DNA of 56,053 bases from Flexithrix dorotheae DSM 6795 (GCF_000379765.1 NZ_KB903458.1:1-56053); one strand, 5' to 3'; positions 7,892 to 17,666 are shown, counted from the stretch's first letter. Made by a program: numbers and translations. The notes: generated by a model not told the origin, from the letters alone.

Positions 7892-8342
7892 AGAGAATTT
7901 TGATATTGAAAGATTAAAAAGGAAAAGCCATTTAAATGTGCAGGAACAAATTTTTTTAAGAAAAATTAGAATTAAAACTACTGCAGAGTATTGGAGAAAA
8001 AAAGGAGTTCCAAAATGCTTTTCAGATTTTTTAGCTCAAAAGGGAATAAACACTGAAAAAATGATGGTCTTTGCATATAATGAAGATGATGACTATCAAT
8101 TTAGCTATAATGATTTTAATGAAAATGAGAGCCGTTATAGTGATTATGGAACGATTCTGACTGAAGATAAAATATTCTTTGATTTTGAAGTAGAATTTAA
8201 CAGGGATAGAACTTTATTGGTAAAATTGAATTACCTGAATGACGTGACAAGTAATTATGAAATATCCCAGCATAAAAAAGGAATTGGAAAAACAGATGGA
8301 TTTTTAGCTTTAGAAGTATTAGATGAGATTAATAATCATTGA
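7881..8342 (+). CDS. Hypothetical protein, accessory cluster
   Basis: About 153 residues from ATG 7881, preferred to the in-frame start at 7830 because the latter lies deep in the zinc-ribbon gene. The protein is charged and soluble, with an acidic middle (NEDDDYQFSYNDFNENE). I do not recognise the family. It is the last intact member of the short-gene run. Confidence 0.55.
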   Translation: MENEENFDIERLKRKSHLNVQEQIFLRKIRIKTTAEYWRKKGVPKCFSDFLAQKGINTEKMMVFAYNEDDDYQFSYNDFNENESRYSDYGTILTEDKIFFDFEVEFNRDRTLLVKLNYLNDVTSNYEISQHKKGIGKTDGFLALEVLDEINNH

Positions 8343-8392
8343 ATGGATGAAACCGAAAATTTAAAAATAAGTAAACTAAAAGATATTAAATT

Positions 8393-8805
8393 ATGCCTCC
8401 ACACCCAATTGATGCATCATTTAACCATGTAATTAGAGCATCTGCAGTAATAATTAATTGGTATGCCAAAGAGGATATTGAAAATTGTAAAAACGTGATT
8501 CTTTTAGAATCTTGGCATTTATTGGAGGTTAGTAAATTATTGAATATCTTCTTTATGGAAAGGATTTGTCAGAGAAATATTGGCAAGAGATAAGAATTGA
8601 ATATGTATCAAAAGCTGAAATTTTACCAAAATTGTGTCATCAATTAGGGTGGGAGTTTTTAGGAAATGCAACTATAGGACCTGAACTTGTTGCTCAAATT
8701 AGAGATGAAGAAAATAAGATAAGAATAGAATTTCCAGAGGTAGTTGAAGAATATGAAAAGGGGTTAGATAGATTTTATTATAAGCGTTTACGAAACAAAT
8801 CCTGA
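8393..8805 (+). pseudogene. Frameshifted hypothetical gene
   Basis: Two adjoining frames read as one protein. The first (8393-8593) runs to ESWHLLEVSK and then continues into unrelated sequence. The second frame, open from 8536, reads IIEYLLYGKDLSEKYWQEIR and goes on to 8805. A one-base slip near 8531-8540 (AGTAAATTAT) would join them into about 137 residues. Neither half has a good start/stop of its own: the second has only TTG 8566. The intact protein would be small and soluble, of unknown family. A sequencing error is the alternative to a true pseudogene. Confidence 0.5.
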
Positions 8806-8849
8806 CTTGTCAGGTTTGAAATATTTCTTATTAAAAAACCATTTTTACC

Positions 8850-10292
8850 ATGAAATTCCCTGCATTTTTTGTGGGTAGGCGTAAGCCTGTCCTGCTTAAA
8901 TTATTGTTGCCGCATTGGAATAGCAACAACATTAGTTCGGTTGCCGGATGTTTGATTTTTTATTTTACCATTCCCCTGATCATTTGCCTGTCTATCTCCA
9001 CCAATCTGAAGGCTATCAGTGCGCTGGAATATGATATTCCGTATTTGCACTGGTTCATGAACGTACTGGTTTTCATTTTGGATCCGCTGACTTTATTTAC
9101 CAGTAATTCCCTTTTCCTGATTTTAACTGCTATTATTCTTACAGTGGCAGATAAGGAAATAAAGGCAAAAGTGGTCAAAATAACAAAGTATAAATCTTTT
9201 TTAATCATCAAAATTGTTCAGGTATTTACCCTGTCCATTATCTGTGCGATTGGCATTTTGGGTTCATGGAAATTGTCCCAGTCCGGAGGATATTCCTATG
9301 TGCGAAATAATGTAGATGAAAAACTCAAACCTCAATCGCTGGTGGAAAAGAAGGACAAAATATTAAATACTTTTGATCAAAATATACAAGATCAGCAAAC
9401 TTACTTTAAGGAGGAAAAGGAAAGTCTCAAAAACCAGCTTGATCAGACCAAAAAGGACTATGCCCGGAAAATTTCCGGTACCAGTTATGACTGGAAAAAA
9501 GCCAATTTCCGAAAAGAACGAGATACCAAAATCACTACATTGGAAAGAAGTCTGGAGGAATTGCGGAAAGAGGAATTGGCTACTTTGAGTTTTCTGAGAA
9601 ATGAAAAGAAGGAACAACTCATTGCTTCAGATATGGAACATCAAGAGCAAAAAGGACAGTACGAATCTATCTTATCAGAGGCTATCCAGGTGGTTACACA
9701 CCTTGTCAATTACTGGACGCTGGGATTAATCCTCATCAGTATCATGATCAATATTTTGCAATTCGACCAGTACAAGGCTTTTGCTTTCAAAATCGTCTCC
9801 AATTACATTTTGAGTAGTGCGGAATGTCTGTTGCAGGTGGAAAGAGCCTGCAATGAAACAGCTGCTAAACAAACCGAGTTTCTGGTAGACCATGAACTGA
9901 AACTTTCTGCAATTGAGCATCAATCCAGCCTGAGTAAACTTCAGCTTCAGACAGCTTATGAAGCAGATAAAGTGGCCTGTGCATTGAAATCGAAAATTCA
10001 GGAACTGGAAATGAGAAGGAAGGAATTGCAGTATAAAGTGCAATTGCAGGAGCTGGAAAGTGAATTGGAGGAAATTGAAGAAGAACAGACTGTACAGGAA
10101 TTATTGGAGAGGGTTCCGGAGATCAAAAGAGCAGCCAGCTATGAGTTTGTAGGTAATGGGGAAGTGGCAGAAAAATCCTGTAAGGTATGTGGAAAACCAT
10201 TACATAACCTCACTGATAAAAAAGAATATTGTTCTTCAAAGTGTAGGCAAAAAGCATATAAAAGGAGGAAAAAAGAGACTTTACATGTTTAG
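8850..10292 (+). CDS. Membrane/coiled-coil protein with C-terminal zinc finger
   Basis: 480 residues. The predicted order is: membrane segments at about 31-51, 67-88, 88-100 and 113-135; a long charged coiled coil at about 155-265; another membrane segment near 275-300; a second coiled coil at 320-435; and a basic C-terminal zinc finger (CKVCGKPLHN, then YCSSKCRQKAYKRRKK). The finger resembles the small treble-clef C-x2-C...C-x3-C motif found on DNA- or RNA-binding tails. A membrane protein with a cytoplasmic DNA-binding-like tail could tether DNA to the membrane, for instance a plasmid. That is inference; no family was recognised. Codon use is less AT-rich than in the genes just left of it, suggesting a module boundary near 8810. 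Confidence 0.7.
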   Translation: MKFPAFFVGRRKPVLLKLLLPHWNSNNISSVAGCLIFYFTIPLIICLSISTNLKAISALEYDIPYLHWFMNVLVFILDPLTLFTSNSLFLILTAIILTVADKEIKAKVVKITKYKSFLIIKIVQVFTLSIICAIGILGSWKLSQSGGYSYVRNNVDEKLKPQSLVEKKDKILNTFDQNIQDQQTYFKEEKESLKNQLDQTKKDYARKISGTSYDWKKANFRKERDTKITTLERSLEELRKEELATLSFLRNEKKEQLIASDMEHQEQKGQYESILSEAIQVVTHLVNYWTLGLILISIMINILQFDQYKAFAFKIVSNYILSSAECLLQVERACNETAAKQTEFLVDHELKLSAIEHQSSLSKLQLQTAYEADKVACALKSKIQELEMRRKELQYKVQLQELESELEEIEEEQTVQELLERVPEIKRAASYEFVGNGEVAEKSCKVCGKPLHNLTDKKEYCSSKCRQKAYKRRKKETLHV

Positions 10293-10411
10293 TTCACGAA
10301 CTTTTTTCTGTGTTTCACGAAATTTTATAGGAATTTAAAAAATAAAAATGTTTTTTGTATAGAGTTTGTTGTATTTAAATTTTTAACAATCATTTTTTAA
10401 CCTATAAAAAG

Positions 10412-10990
10412 ATGGAAAAAATTAGACTCGTTGTTATTTTATTTTTATTCCAGTTGTTATTTATCAATGCCTATGGTCAGATTGAAATAGGAGGGGGATA
10501 TGCGGGAAATAAGATGATCGGGTTTGATAATCCAGACTATAAACCGACCTTTTATGTGAATGCCGGCTACCGTATTTCCATGACTGAAACAGATGAATGG
10601 GGCATCAGGCCCATGATTACTTACAGTGAATTGGGAAGCCAGGTAAGCAAACAGGGAGAAAACGGAAATCTTGAAACCTATGAATTGAGCCAGGATGGGC
10701 TTTCCCTTGGTGGAGATTTTTATTACAATGCTTCCTCACGGGTAGAATTTAGTGGAGGATTGCATTTTACCACCTTATTGAATCAGGAGGCTACCGAAAT
10801 TAAAGAGCATTTTGAAGCGCAGTATGAAACCAGTGATTTTGATATTTTATTGATGATCAAGCTGCGGTACAAAGTATCAAAAGCCCTTTTTGTAGAAGGA
10901 TTTTGCCGACAGGGATTTCTGGATATGGATAATGTTTATCAGACTAATCTGAATACAGGTTTAGGTATTGGGCTTGGAATAAAATTCTAG
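10412..10990 (+). CDS. Outer-membrane beta-barrel protein
   Basis: 192 residues with a clear signal peptide (hydrophobic core VVILFLFQLLFINAYG, cleavage after residue 22). It is followed by alternating amphipathic strands (EIGGGYAGNK, FYVNAGYRISM, LSLGGDFYYN, VEFSGGLHF), ending in GLGIGLGIKF, a typical C-terminal barrel strand. It resembles the small PorT/OmpW-like barrels of Bacteroidota. First gene of a four-gene surface operon; the next gene starts 18 bp on. Its role may be to anchor or export the giant adhesin; that is inferred from position. Confidence 0.75.
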   Translation: MEKIRLVVILFLFQLLFINAYGQIEIGGGYAGNKMIGFDNPDYKPTFYVNAGYRISMTETDEWGIRPMITYSELGSQVSKQGENGNLETYELSQDGLSLGGDFYYNASSRVEFSGGLHFTTLLNQEATEIKEHFEAQYETSDFDILLMIKLRYKVSKALFVEGFCRQGFLDMDNVYQTNLNTGLGIGLGIKF

Positions 10991-11008
10991 TTTGCCAATC
11001 GCATTTTC

Positions 11009-14000
11009 ATGAAGAGTATTTACATTATTATTGCTATAATAGGCTGGACTTCCTATGCTTCATTTTCACAGCAACTGTCGGATGTTGATGAGTATGTGAT
11101 TCTGGAAAAAGGACAACAGCAACGGTGGCAACTGAATTCTTATCTATTCGGGTGGGAAGGGTTTGCCTATAATCAGGGCACCATGGTGGGTTTTTACAAC
11201 AGCCATCCTATTCAGGGAGTGGAAGGAGGGACTTATGTGTTGGCTTCCAAATGGATAAATGTGGACCAGATTCCCGCCAATACCATTTTTTCCTTTGAAG
11301 TGAAACAGGGCACCTGCCTGGTTTGTGATGACCTGCGAACGGTGGGAAAAGTATCGGTATTGGTCATAGATTCCCAAATGGATGATGTGGAAGGATGTGA
11401 AGGCTCGGTATGGTTGAGGCGAAACCTTCTGGATAGTTACCGATGGGCTGAAACGGTGCTGGAAAGCGATATTTTGGAAGAAGAATTTCAGGTGAGTTGG
11501 ATCAACCTGACTTTGAACAAGAGCTATTCCAATGAGCAGGCAATCAATGATCCTGCGGGTACTTACAACATTCAGGCCTTTACCAATCCCGACAATTATA
11601 CTTTGAACGGTACTAAAGTCACGGGTTCCCTTACCATTCTGCAAAGACCGGGAATTTCCCTAAAACAAACAGAAACCAATTTGTGTCTGGATGAAGAAAG
11701 CCTGGATCTGGAGGAGTTTATCTTACAACAGGAGGGAAATCTGTCTATAGAAGTTTGGGCCAGTGTAATGGAAAATGGCAGTGAAACAGCGGTAAAAATT
11801 GCCACCGGATCAACCCTGCAGGTAAATGATATTCCGGAAAATCTGGCTAAAGACTATCTGGTGGTGACTTATAATTCTACCCAGGTTGGTTGTACAGCAG
11901 AACAAAAATTCCTAACGATCCATTTAAAGGAAAGTCCCTTAGTGAGTTTAAATCTTCCCGATAATATTTGCATAGCCAATGGGAAACTGGCTTTGGAAGC
12001 TGCACCCACTGGTGGTACCTGGTCGGGTGAAGGTGTTTCTGGAAATATGCTTGATCCTTCAATTGCCGGAGAAGGGGCACATACCATTACTTACACCTTT
12101 ACCAATGGCAATAATTGTACAGCTCAACAATCCCACATCATCAATATTTTTCCTGAGGTAAATTTCACTTTCGATTTGCCACCTTCCTTCTGTAAGGAAA
12201 ATGGGAAAACCATTGATTTGTATAGCTATACCACTGGTGTTCAAAATGGGATAGGGGAGTTTCAAATTAATGGTTCTGTAGTCGCAGGAGGAAATTGGGA
12301 ATTGGACAAGTATCCTTCCGATACTTATCAGGTGGTTTATAAAGTAGAAAATGGGGCTTGCACTAAAGAAGTTACAGAAGAAGTAAGTCTGTTATCCCAG
12401 CCTCAGGTGAATGCCGGAGCTGATATTGAATTTTGTGGTCAGGGGCAAATTACACTCACAGGGGCTTCTCCACAAGGTGGTACCTGGAAGGCCAATAGCA
12501 ATCAGATAACGGTTAACCAAAATATAGTCCTGACCGGGGAAATAGATTTTGAAGGGAATCTGGAAAAGACCTTCGAACTGACTTATACTTATGAAAATGC
12601 CAATGGCTGTAAGGGAAGTGATGTCCGCACACTTACCATTTTTGATCAGCCAGAAGTGCCGGAAGTGAACTATACTCAGATTTGTTCCAGCGGGCAAACT
12701 ACCATTACCATTGAAAATTACGATTCGAAATTTACCTACGATTGGTATGAAAATAACCAGAAAATCATAGGGGCAAATGGCGGGAAATATACTACCGGAT
12801 TACTTACTCAAAACACCAATTATCAAATCATTGCCAGCAATCCTTTGAACAATACCTGTCAGGAAATCAAAACAGTGGAAGTGGAAATTACTCCAAAGCC
12901 CGAAAAACCTTCGGTGGATGATGTGGTCATTTGCCAACCGGAAAGAGTGACACTCAAAGCCAGTCATTCCGGTGCAGTTACCCATTTCAACTGGTATGAT
13001 CAGTCGGGAAATTTACTCAATGATGCTACGGGATTGGATGATACTTTTACCACTTCCACCAGCATGACCAAAGATGCGGTATTCTATGTGAGTGCAGTAA
13101 TCAATGGCTGTGAAGGAGAACAGGAGGAAGTAAAAGTTATGAAATTAAGTCCTCCAAATCAGCCTGAAATTAAAGGCGGAACACATTGCGGTCCGGGGAA
13201 AATCAGGCTGGAAATTACCAGCAACGATGGGGATTTTTACCGATGGTATAAAAGCGAAACAAGCACTGAAATTATCCATGAAGGCAAAACTTACACGCCA
13301 TTTTTAAACCAGACCACAGTCTATTTTGTGGCTGCGGTGAATAGAAGAGATATCCCTGGAATTGGGACCTTCGATTGTGAAGGGGAGCGCATGAAAATCA
13401 CCGGAACAGTTTATGGGATTCCGGCTCAGCCTGAGGAAATCAATTATACCACCTGCGGAATTGAGTTTGTGGAACTGGAGGGAAAAGGGGGAATTGGGGA
13501 GAATTATACCTGGTACAATACCAGCAATATTAAAGTAGGGGAGGGGCGATATTTCAAAGCCGGGCAGGTGAGTAAAAATGAGATATTTTATTATTCCACC
13601 ACCACTGCAGAAGGCTGTGAAAGTGAGCAGGCGAAAGTAAATATTACCTACAATGCCACTCCGCCATTGCCTCAGGTAAGTGATATGGAAAAATGTGGAG
13701 TGGGAAATATCACCGTTACTCCCAAAGGAGAGGAAGGAGCAATTTTCCGGTTTTACAGTGTAAATGACCGGGATAATTATTTGTATGAAGGCGCTACTTA
13801 TACCCCTTACATTCAGGGACAAGCCCGGTTTTTTGTAAGTCAGGTAGTGGAAGGCTGTGAAGGACAGCAACAGGGTATGGAAGTGACTTATCATCCGGTG
13901 CCCAATGTGCCATTTGTGGAAGATGTAGCCTATTGCGGAACAAGTAGCATCAGCATTTCAGCCAGTGGTGGGTCAGTTGGTAGCCAGTATAAATGGTATG

Positions 14001-15667
14001 AAAGTCTGGAAGCGGAAACGCCTTTGTTTATTGGCAGCAGGTTTAGCCAGAATGAGCTGGCACAAACCACTTCCTACTATGTATCGGTGACTTCCAAACA
14101 GAATTGCGAAAGTGAAAGGGTAAAAGTTACGGCATTCATTCATGAAATTCCCGAAGTGCCACTAATTAATGAGGGATATATCTGCGGAGGAGCGGGGCAA
14201 ACAACTCTAAGTATCCAAAATCCAATGGCGGATCTCACCTATGAATGGTATGCGGCATCAGGTCAGTTGTTACATACAGGTCCTACTTTCCCAACCCCTT
14301 ACCTGACCACCACTACAAGTTATAAAGTGAAAGCGATTTCAAAGGAGAATTGTGAAAGTGATTTGGGAAGCGGAAAGGCCATTATCATCAGTGATGAACC
14401 TGTGGCAATTGGAGAGGATATTTCGCTGTGTAAATGGGGTGAACCTTATCTTTTAAGTGATGATATTAATCCGAATCTGAAAGGAGGAATTTTTACTGGA
14501 AAAGGTGTGATTAATGATTCCTTATTTTTACCAGAAGGCCTGGAAGAAGGTATTTATGAAATTCAATATACTTATAACAAAGGAGGCTGCAAGGCTTTTG
14601 GGAGCCGGAAAATTGAGATCACCAATGGCATAGGCACAGCGGAATTAACACTGGAAAATGAATTGATTCAGGTGTGTGAAAATGCCGATCCCATCTCGCT
14701 GGATGAATATGTCTATTCCGGATATGTGGCGAAAAGCACCTGGGCTGGAGATGGCGTAACCTCCAATGTTTTTGATCCTAATGTGCTTGCTCCTGGTGTT
14801 TACCATCTGGATTATCAGGTGGAAATAAATGGCTGTGTGTATATGGCCAAACAAGCGGTCGAAGTGATTAAAAGTTTTGCTGTGAAACCAAGGTTATCCG
14901 AATCGGTAATTGAGGTTTGCGAAAATGATTTGGTGAGTATATTCGCTGGGTTTTCTGAAAATAATAAGGACTACCACTGGTACAATGACAATAATGAGTT
15001 GATTGGCAAAGGCACTACACTGGATTTTCAGGCCACAAAAAGTGATATCATTTCCTGCAAAGGGGTCGATGCCAAAGGATGTGAGTCTGACCCGGCTACC
15101 ATTGTGCTCAATACTTACGAATTCCCGGATAGCATTATCGCCAGTACCCAAAAAATTAAAATTCGGGAATCTGTGGAGTTTGATGTTTTTGATCCTAATG
15201 AAGGGGAGAATACTTATGACTGGGATTTTGGAGATAATCAGCAATCCAGCCTGAAATCTCCAGCCATTTTTTATTACAAACCGGGGGAATATCAGGTGAA
15301 ATTAGTGGTGGCCAACCTCAAGAAAGGATGTAGTGATACGCTTACTTATCAAATTTCGGTCAATGGCATTCCGGATACTTCAGATGTGATTACAGGTTTA
15401 GATGATGAATTCATCAATAATTCCATCAAGATCTTTCCCAATCCATTTTCAGAGGTATTGAAAGTAGAGATTGATACTAAGGAAAGCAGTAACATCTATC
15501 TGAAAAAATCGGCCATTCAGGTTTTTGATTTACTGGGAAAGCAGCCATTGAAGCCTGAGGATTTTTCGGGCAATGGAAATACCATTTGGATCAATACAGA
15601 AAGTTTACCCAATGGAATTTACATCATCAAAATCAAATCAAGGACCTTTAAACTAACCAAATCATGA
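11009..15667 (+). CDS. Giant Ig-like/PKD surface protein with T9SS sorting domain
   Basis: 1552 residues. A signal peptide (residues 1-20, ending SFS) is followed by a unique N-terminal region to about residue 210. Then come about ten Ig-like modules of 75-90 residues; about seven, at 550-1130, are Ig_7-like with the pattern CG...TL...YxWY...L...TTxYYV...GCES. A PKD domain follows at about 1390-1450 (YDWDFGDNQQSSLKSPAIFY). A type IX secretion type-A sorting domain closes the protein (IKIFPNPF near 1475, NGIYIIKIK near the end). T9SS would carry it across the outer membrane and attach it to the surface. Likely an adhesin. The stop overlaps the next start (ATGA). Confidence 0.85.
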   Translation: MKSIYIIIAIIGWTSYASFSQQLSDVDEYVILEKGQQQRWQLNSYLFGWEGFAYNQGTMVGFYNSHPIQGVEGGTYVLASKWINVDQIPANTIFSFEVKQGTCLVCDDLRTVGKVSVLVIDSQMDDVEGCEGSVWLRRNLLDSYRWAETVLESDILEEEFQVSWINLTLNKSYSNEQAINDPAGTYNIQAFTNPDNYTLNGTKVTGSLTILQRPGISLKQTETNLCLDEESLDLEEFILQQEGNLSIEVWASVMENGSETAVKIATGSTLQVNDIPENLAKDYLVVTYNSTQVGCTAEQKFLTIHLKESPLVSLNLPDNICIANGKLALEAAPTGGTWSGEGVSGNMLDPSIAGEGAHTITYTFTNGNNCTAQQSHIINIFPEVNFTFDLPPSFCKENGKTIDLYSYTTGVQNGIGEFQINGSVVAGGNWELDKYPSDTYQVVYKVENGACTKEVTEEVSLLSQPQVNAGADIEFCGQGQITLTGASPQGGTWKANSNQITVNQNIVLTGEIDFEGNLEKTFELTYTYENANGCKGSDVRTLTIFDQPEVPEVNYTQICSSGQTTITIENYDSKFTYDWYENNQKIIGANGGKYTTGLLTQNTNYQIIASNPLNNTCQEIKTVEVEITPKPEKPSVDDVVICQPERVTLKASHSGAVTHFNWYDQSGNLLNDATGLDDTFTTSTSMTKDAVFYVSAVINGCEGEQEEVKVMKLSPPNQPEIKGGTHCGPGKIRLEITSNDGDFYRWYKSETSTEIIHEGKTYTPFLNQTTVYFVAAVNRRDIPGIGTFDCEGERMKITGTVYGIPAQPEEINYTTCGIEFVELEGKGGIGENYTWYNTSNIKVGEGRYFKAGQVSKNEIFYYSTTTAEGCESEQAKVNITYNATPPLPQVSDMEKCGVGNITVTPKGEEGAIFRFYSVNDRDNYLYEGATYTPYIQGQARFFVSQVVEGCEGQQQGMEVTYHPVPNVPFVEDVAYCGTSSISISASGGSVGSQYKWYESLEAETPLFIGSRFSQNELAQTTSYYVSVTSKQNCESERVKVTAFIHEIPEVPLINEGYICGGAGQTTLSIQNPMADLTYEWYAASGQLLHTGPTFPTPYLTTTTSYKVKAISKENCESDLGSGKAIIISDEPVAIGEDISLCKWGEPYLLSDDINPNLKGGIFTGKGVINDSLFLPEGLEEGIYEIQYTYNKGGCKAFGSRKIEITNGIGTAELTLENELIQVCENADPISLDEYVYSGYVAKSTWAGDGVTSNVFDPNVLAPGVYHLDYQVEINGCVYMAKQAVEVIKSFAVKPRLSESVIEVCENDLVSIFAGFSENNKDYHWYNDNNELIGKGTTLDFQATKSDIISCKGVDAKGCESDPATIVLNTYEFPDSIIASTQKIKIRESVEFDVFDPNEGENTYDWDFGDNQQSSLKSPAIFYYKPGEYQVKLVVANLKKGCSDTLTYQISVNGIPDTSDVITGLDDEFINNSIKIFPNPFSEVLKVEIDTKESSNIYLKKSAIQVFDLLGKQPLKPEDFSGNGNTIWINTESLPNGIYIIKIKSRTFKLTKS

Positions 15668-16362
15668 AAAGCATTTATTTAATATTGATTTGCTTTATAG
15701 CCGTTTCCTGTGAATTCCGGTGGGAAGATTCTATGGTGGCTAATGTTCCTCCGGAAATTACTTTTATCAAAAATGGTGAAACCATTGATCCTGAAACCGG
15801 AGAGCCCTATAAAACGATGAAAGACAGCCTGAAAATTGGCTTAAAATCCAAAGCTACAAGTGTCACCTTTTACTACGAAGTGAGAGATGAAAACCTGAGT
15901 GAAGTAAGCTATGAAGCTCCGGATGGTGAAATGTTATCTTCAGATAAGTTGGAAAATACAAATGATCAATATCAGGCGGTTTATCGTCCGGGTAGAGTGG
16001 GGAATAATGAAATAAAGATCATAGCCAAAGATGAATTTGGAGCGACTTCCAATATCTTTTTGAACTTGATTGTCTATGAAAATTTACCTCCAGTGGCGAT
16101 GTATGCCTACACCAAAAAAGGTATTATCCGACCAGGTCATTTTGAGTTTTCCGGTGCACCTTCCTACGATCAGGATGAAAAGTATGGAGGCGATATTGTC
16201 CATTACCAATTTGAAATTGACGGAGTAGAAATCCCCAGTCCTGATCCCATTGTAGAATATATTTTCCAGGAAGAAGGTCAACATGAAATCAAACTTAAGG
16301 TACAGGACAATGATGGGGAATGGAGCGAAGAATTAAGGGAATTGATCACGATAGAATTTTAG
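15664..16362 (+). CDS. PKD-domain lipoprotein
   Basis: 232 residues with a lipoprotein signal (LICFIAVSC, lipidated Cys at residue 16). Two Ig-like/PKD-like halves follow: residues 30-135 (SVTFYYEVRDENLSEVSYEA) and 140-230, a PKD domain with YDQDEKYGGDIVHYQFEIDG. Translation is coupled to the giant adhesin by an ATGA overlap. It may be a periplasmic or surface partner of that protein. Downstream gene 4 bp away, so one operon. Confidence 0.75.
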   Translation: MKSIYLILICFIAVSCEFRWEDSMVANVPPEITFIKNGETIDPETGEPYKTMKDSLKIGLKSKATSVTFYYEVRDENLSEVSYEAPDGEMLSSDKLENTNDQYQAVYRPGRVGNNEIKIIAKDEFGATSNIFLNLIVYENLPPVAMYAYTKKGIIRPGHFEFSGAPSYDQDEKYGGDIVHYQFEIDGVEIPSPDPIVEYIFQEEGQHEIKLKVQDNDGEWSEELRELITIEF

Positions 16363-16366
16363 CATT

Positions 16367-16933
16367 ATGAAAAAGATACTCATCACCATCATTATACTAT
16401 TGGGAAGTATATCCTATAGTTTTGCCCAGCAACCCAAACCCCATAAAAGGCCAAAGCAGGTAAAATTTAAACCAAAGAAAGCCAGACTGGATGGAAATGA
16501 ACTGAAAGTAGAGCATTTGCCCGGAGAAAACGGAGTAGATTTTTTCGTTTACAAAGGGGAAAAAACCACTATGGTAGGAGGGGGGTACATCCATTATATA
16601 TTAAAAGGATTTGCCCTGAAAGCACAAATAGCCTACGAAAAAGGCTCACCATTCCAAATCCCTTATGAAGCGTATTATGTAAAAGTAGTTCCCCATTATA
16701 ACCTGATCAAAATTAAATCCAGTTTCTATTTAAACTTCAATGCCGGAGGAGTAATGGCCTACGATTTATATTCTGCCTACGAACCCCTTGATGAAAAGCT
16801 CAATTTTGGAGTTTTGATAGGAATGGAACTGGAATACACCATAGGAAAAGTAGCCATCCTGGCAAACCTGGAACAACAATACGTACAAACCGCCAGACTA
16901 TTCGGAGGAGGAGGATTGCGGTATTTTTTTTAA
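16367..16933 (+). CDS. TraO-like outer-membrane barrel protein
   Basis: 188 residues with a signal peptide (ILLGSISYSFA, cleavage after residue 20), a basic proline/lysine-rich stretch (residues 22-42) and a beta-barrel body ending GGGGLRYFF. The centre (FALKAQIAYEKG, then a strand with YYVKVVPHYNLI, then SFYLNFNAGGVMAYD, then IGMELEYTIGKVAILANLEQ) has the layout of TraO from Bacteroides conjugative elements. No other tra gene is present. It could be a TraO homologue recruited to this surface operon or simply a similar barrel. Last gene of the operon; next gene is convergent. Confidence 0.5.
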   Translation: MKKILITIIILLGSISYSFAQQPKPHKRPKQVKFKPKKARLDGNELKVEHLPGENGVDFFVYKGEKTTMVGGGYIHYILKGFALKAQIAYEKGSPFQIPYEAYYVKVVPHYNLIKIKSSFYLNFNAGGVMAYDLYSAYEPLDEKLNFGVLIGMELEYTIGKVAILANLEQQYVQTARLFGGGGLRYFF

Positions 16934-16939
16934 TTGGAA

Positions 16940-17305
16940 TCAGGTATACCCCCAATAAATTGGTCTGAAGAAAGTGGGGTAAAGGTAAATCTGTTCTTCG
17001 GTGAACCATATATTTTCAGCCAGTTTCAATACTCCATCTACTAAGGCATGTTTATGGTATCTCTTTCCGTAAGGAAAGGATTGTATGATCTCTACTAATT
17101 GTATGGGCTGATCGGGAAAGTAGGGGTGGATGTACAAAACCTTGGGATTAAAAACTCTGTCATAGGGTTTGGTGATGGGTTTTCTTTTATACCCATAATC
17201 AAATCTGCAAAAATAAATGTAGGGATCCTCATCATTTTTACGGTAAAAATAGGAGCCATTTCTGGGCGAGTATCCTGCTTTTAGTAAGCTTGCTAATGTT
17301 CTCAT
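16940..17305 (-). CDS. Hypothetical protein
   Basis: 121 residues, rich in Tyr, Phe and Pro with basic patches (FDYGYKRKPITKPYDRVF), no signal peptide or membrane segment. Family not recognised. It opens with MRTLASLLKAGYSPRNGSYF, a short helix. It is convergent with the TraO-like gene, only 6 bp away, and belongs to a minus-strand group with the 68-residue gene and the disrupted ardC. Small proteins like this are common beside ardC on Bacteroidota plasmids, but I cannot name it. Confidence 0.55.
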   Translation of the reverse strand: MRTLASLLKAGYSPRNGSYFYRKNDEDPYIYFCRFDYGYKRKPITKPYDRVFNPKVLYIHPYFPDQPIQLVEIIQSFPYGKRYHKHALVDGVLKLAENIWFTEEQIYLYPTFFRPIYWGYT

Positions 17306-17459
17306 AGTGAACCACTATTTGTTAATATAGAGAAACGTCAGAAGGTATCTGCTTCCTAAGCCGCAAATAATCTGGTCATTTCCATACAAAATTATATTCT
17401 CCATAATTGGTTAAACAAAAAGCCAATTATGTGCCTTGCTGGTTGAAATCTGAATGATG

Positions 17460-17666
17460 CTACTTTTTACCTCTATCCAGTTTTTGTTGGAAGTAAGGCA
17501 TATATTCCTTCCTGAGATTCAGCAATTTTTCGATGAATTCATCATAAGTAATCTGGCGATTATCATACTCAGTGGCAATCAGGTTTCTATCCTTCTGCCA
17601 TCGTTTTTCCACGTCCCTAAATGAAAAAGCATTTTGATTAAAATTTTCCGGCTGTGACATAATCAT
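17460..17666 (-). CDS. Small hypothetical protein
   Basis: 68 residues (or 66 from the second ATG at 17660), charged and helical: SFRDVEKRWQKDRNLIATEY, then DEFIEKLLNLRKEYMPYF. Family not recognised. It lies 117 bp downstream of the ardC stop and past that gene's terminator, so it has its own or a read-through promoter. Confidence 0.5.
   Translation of the reverse strand: MIMSQPENFNQNAFSFRDVEKRWQKDRNLIATEYDNRQITYDEFIEKLLNLRKEYMPYFQQKLDRGKK

Noticed and set aside
11144-11644. 166-codon minus-strand frame inside the adhesin gene
   Set aside because: Lies wholly in the 1552-aa coding sequence, has no ribosome-binding context and no recognisable motifs.
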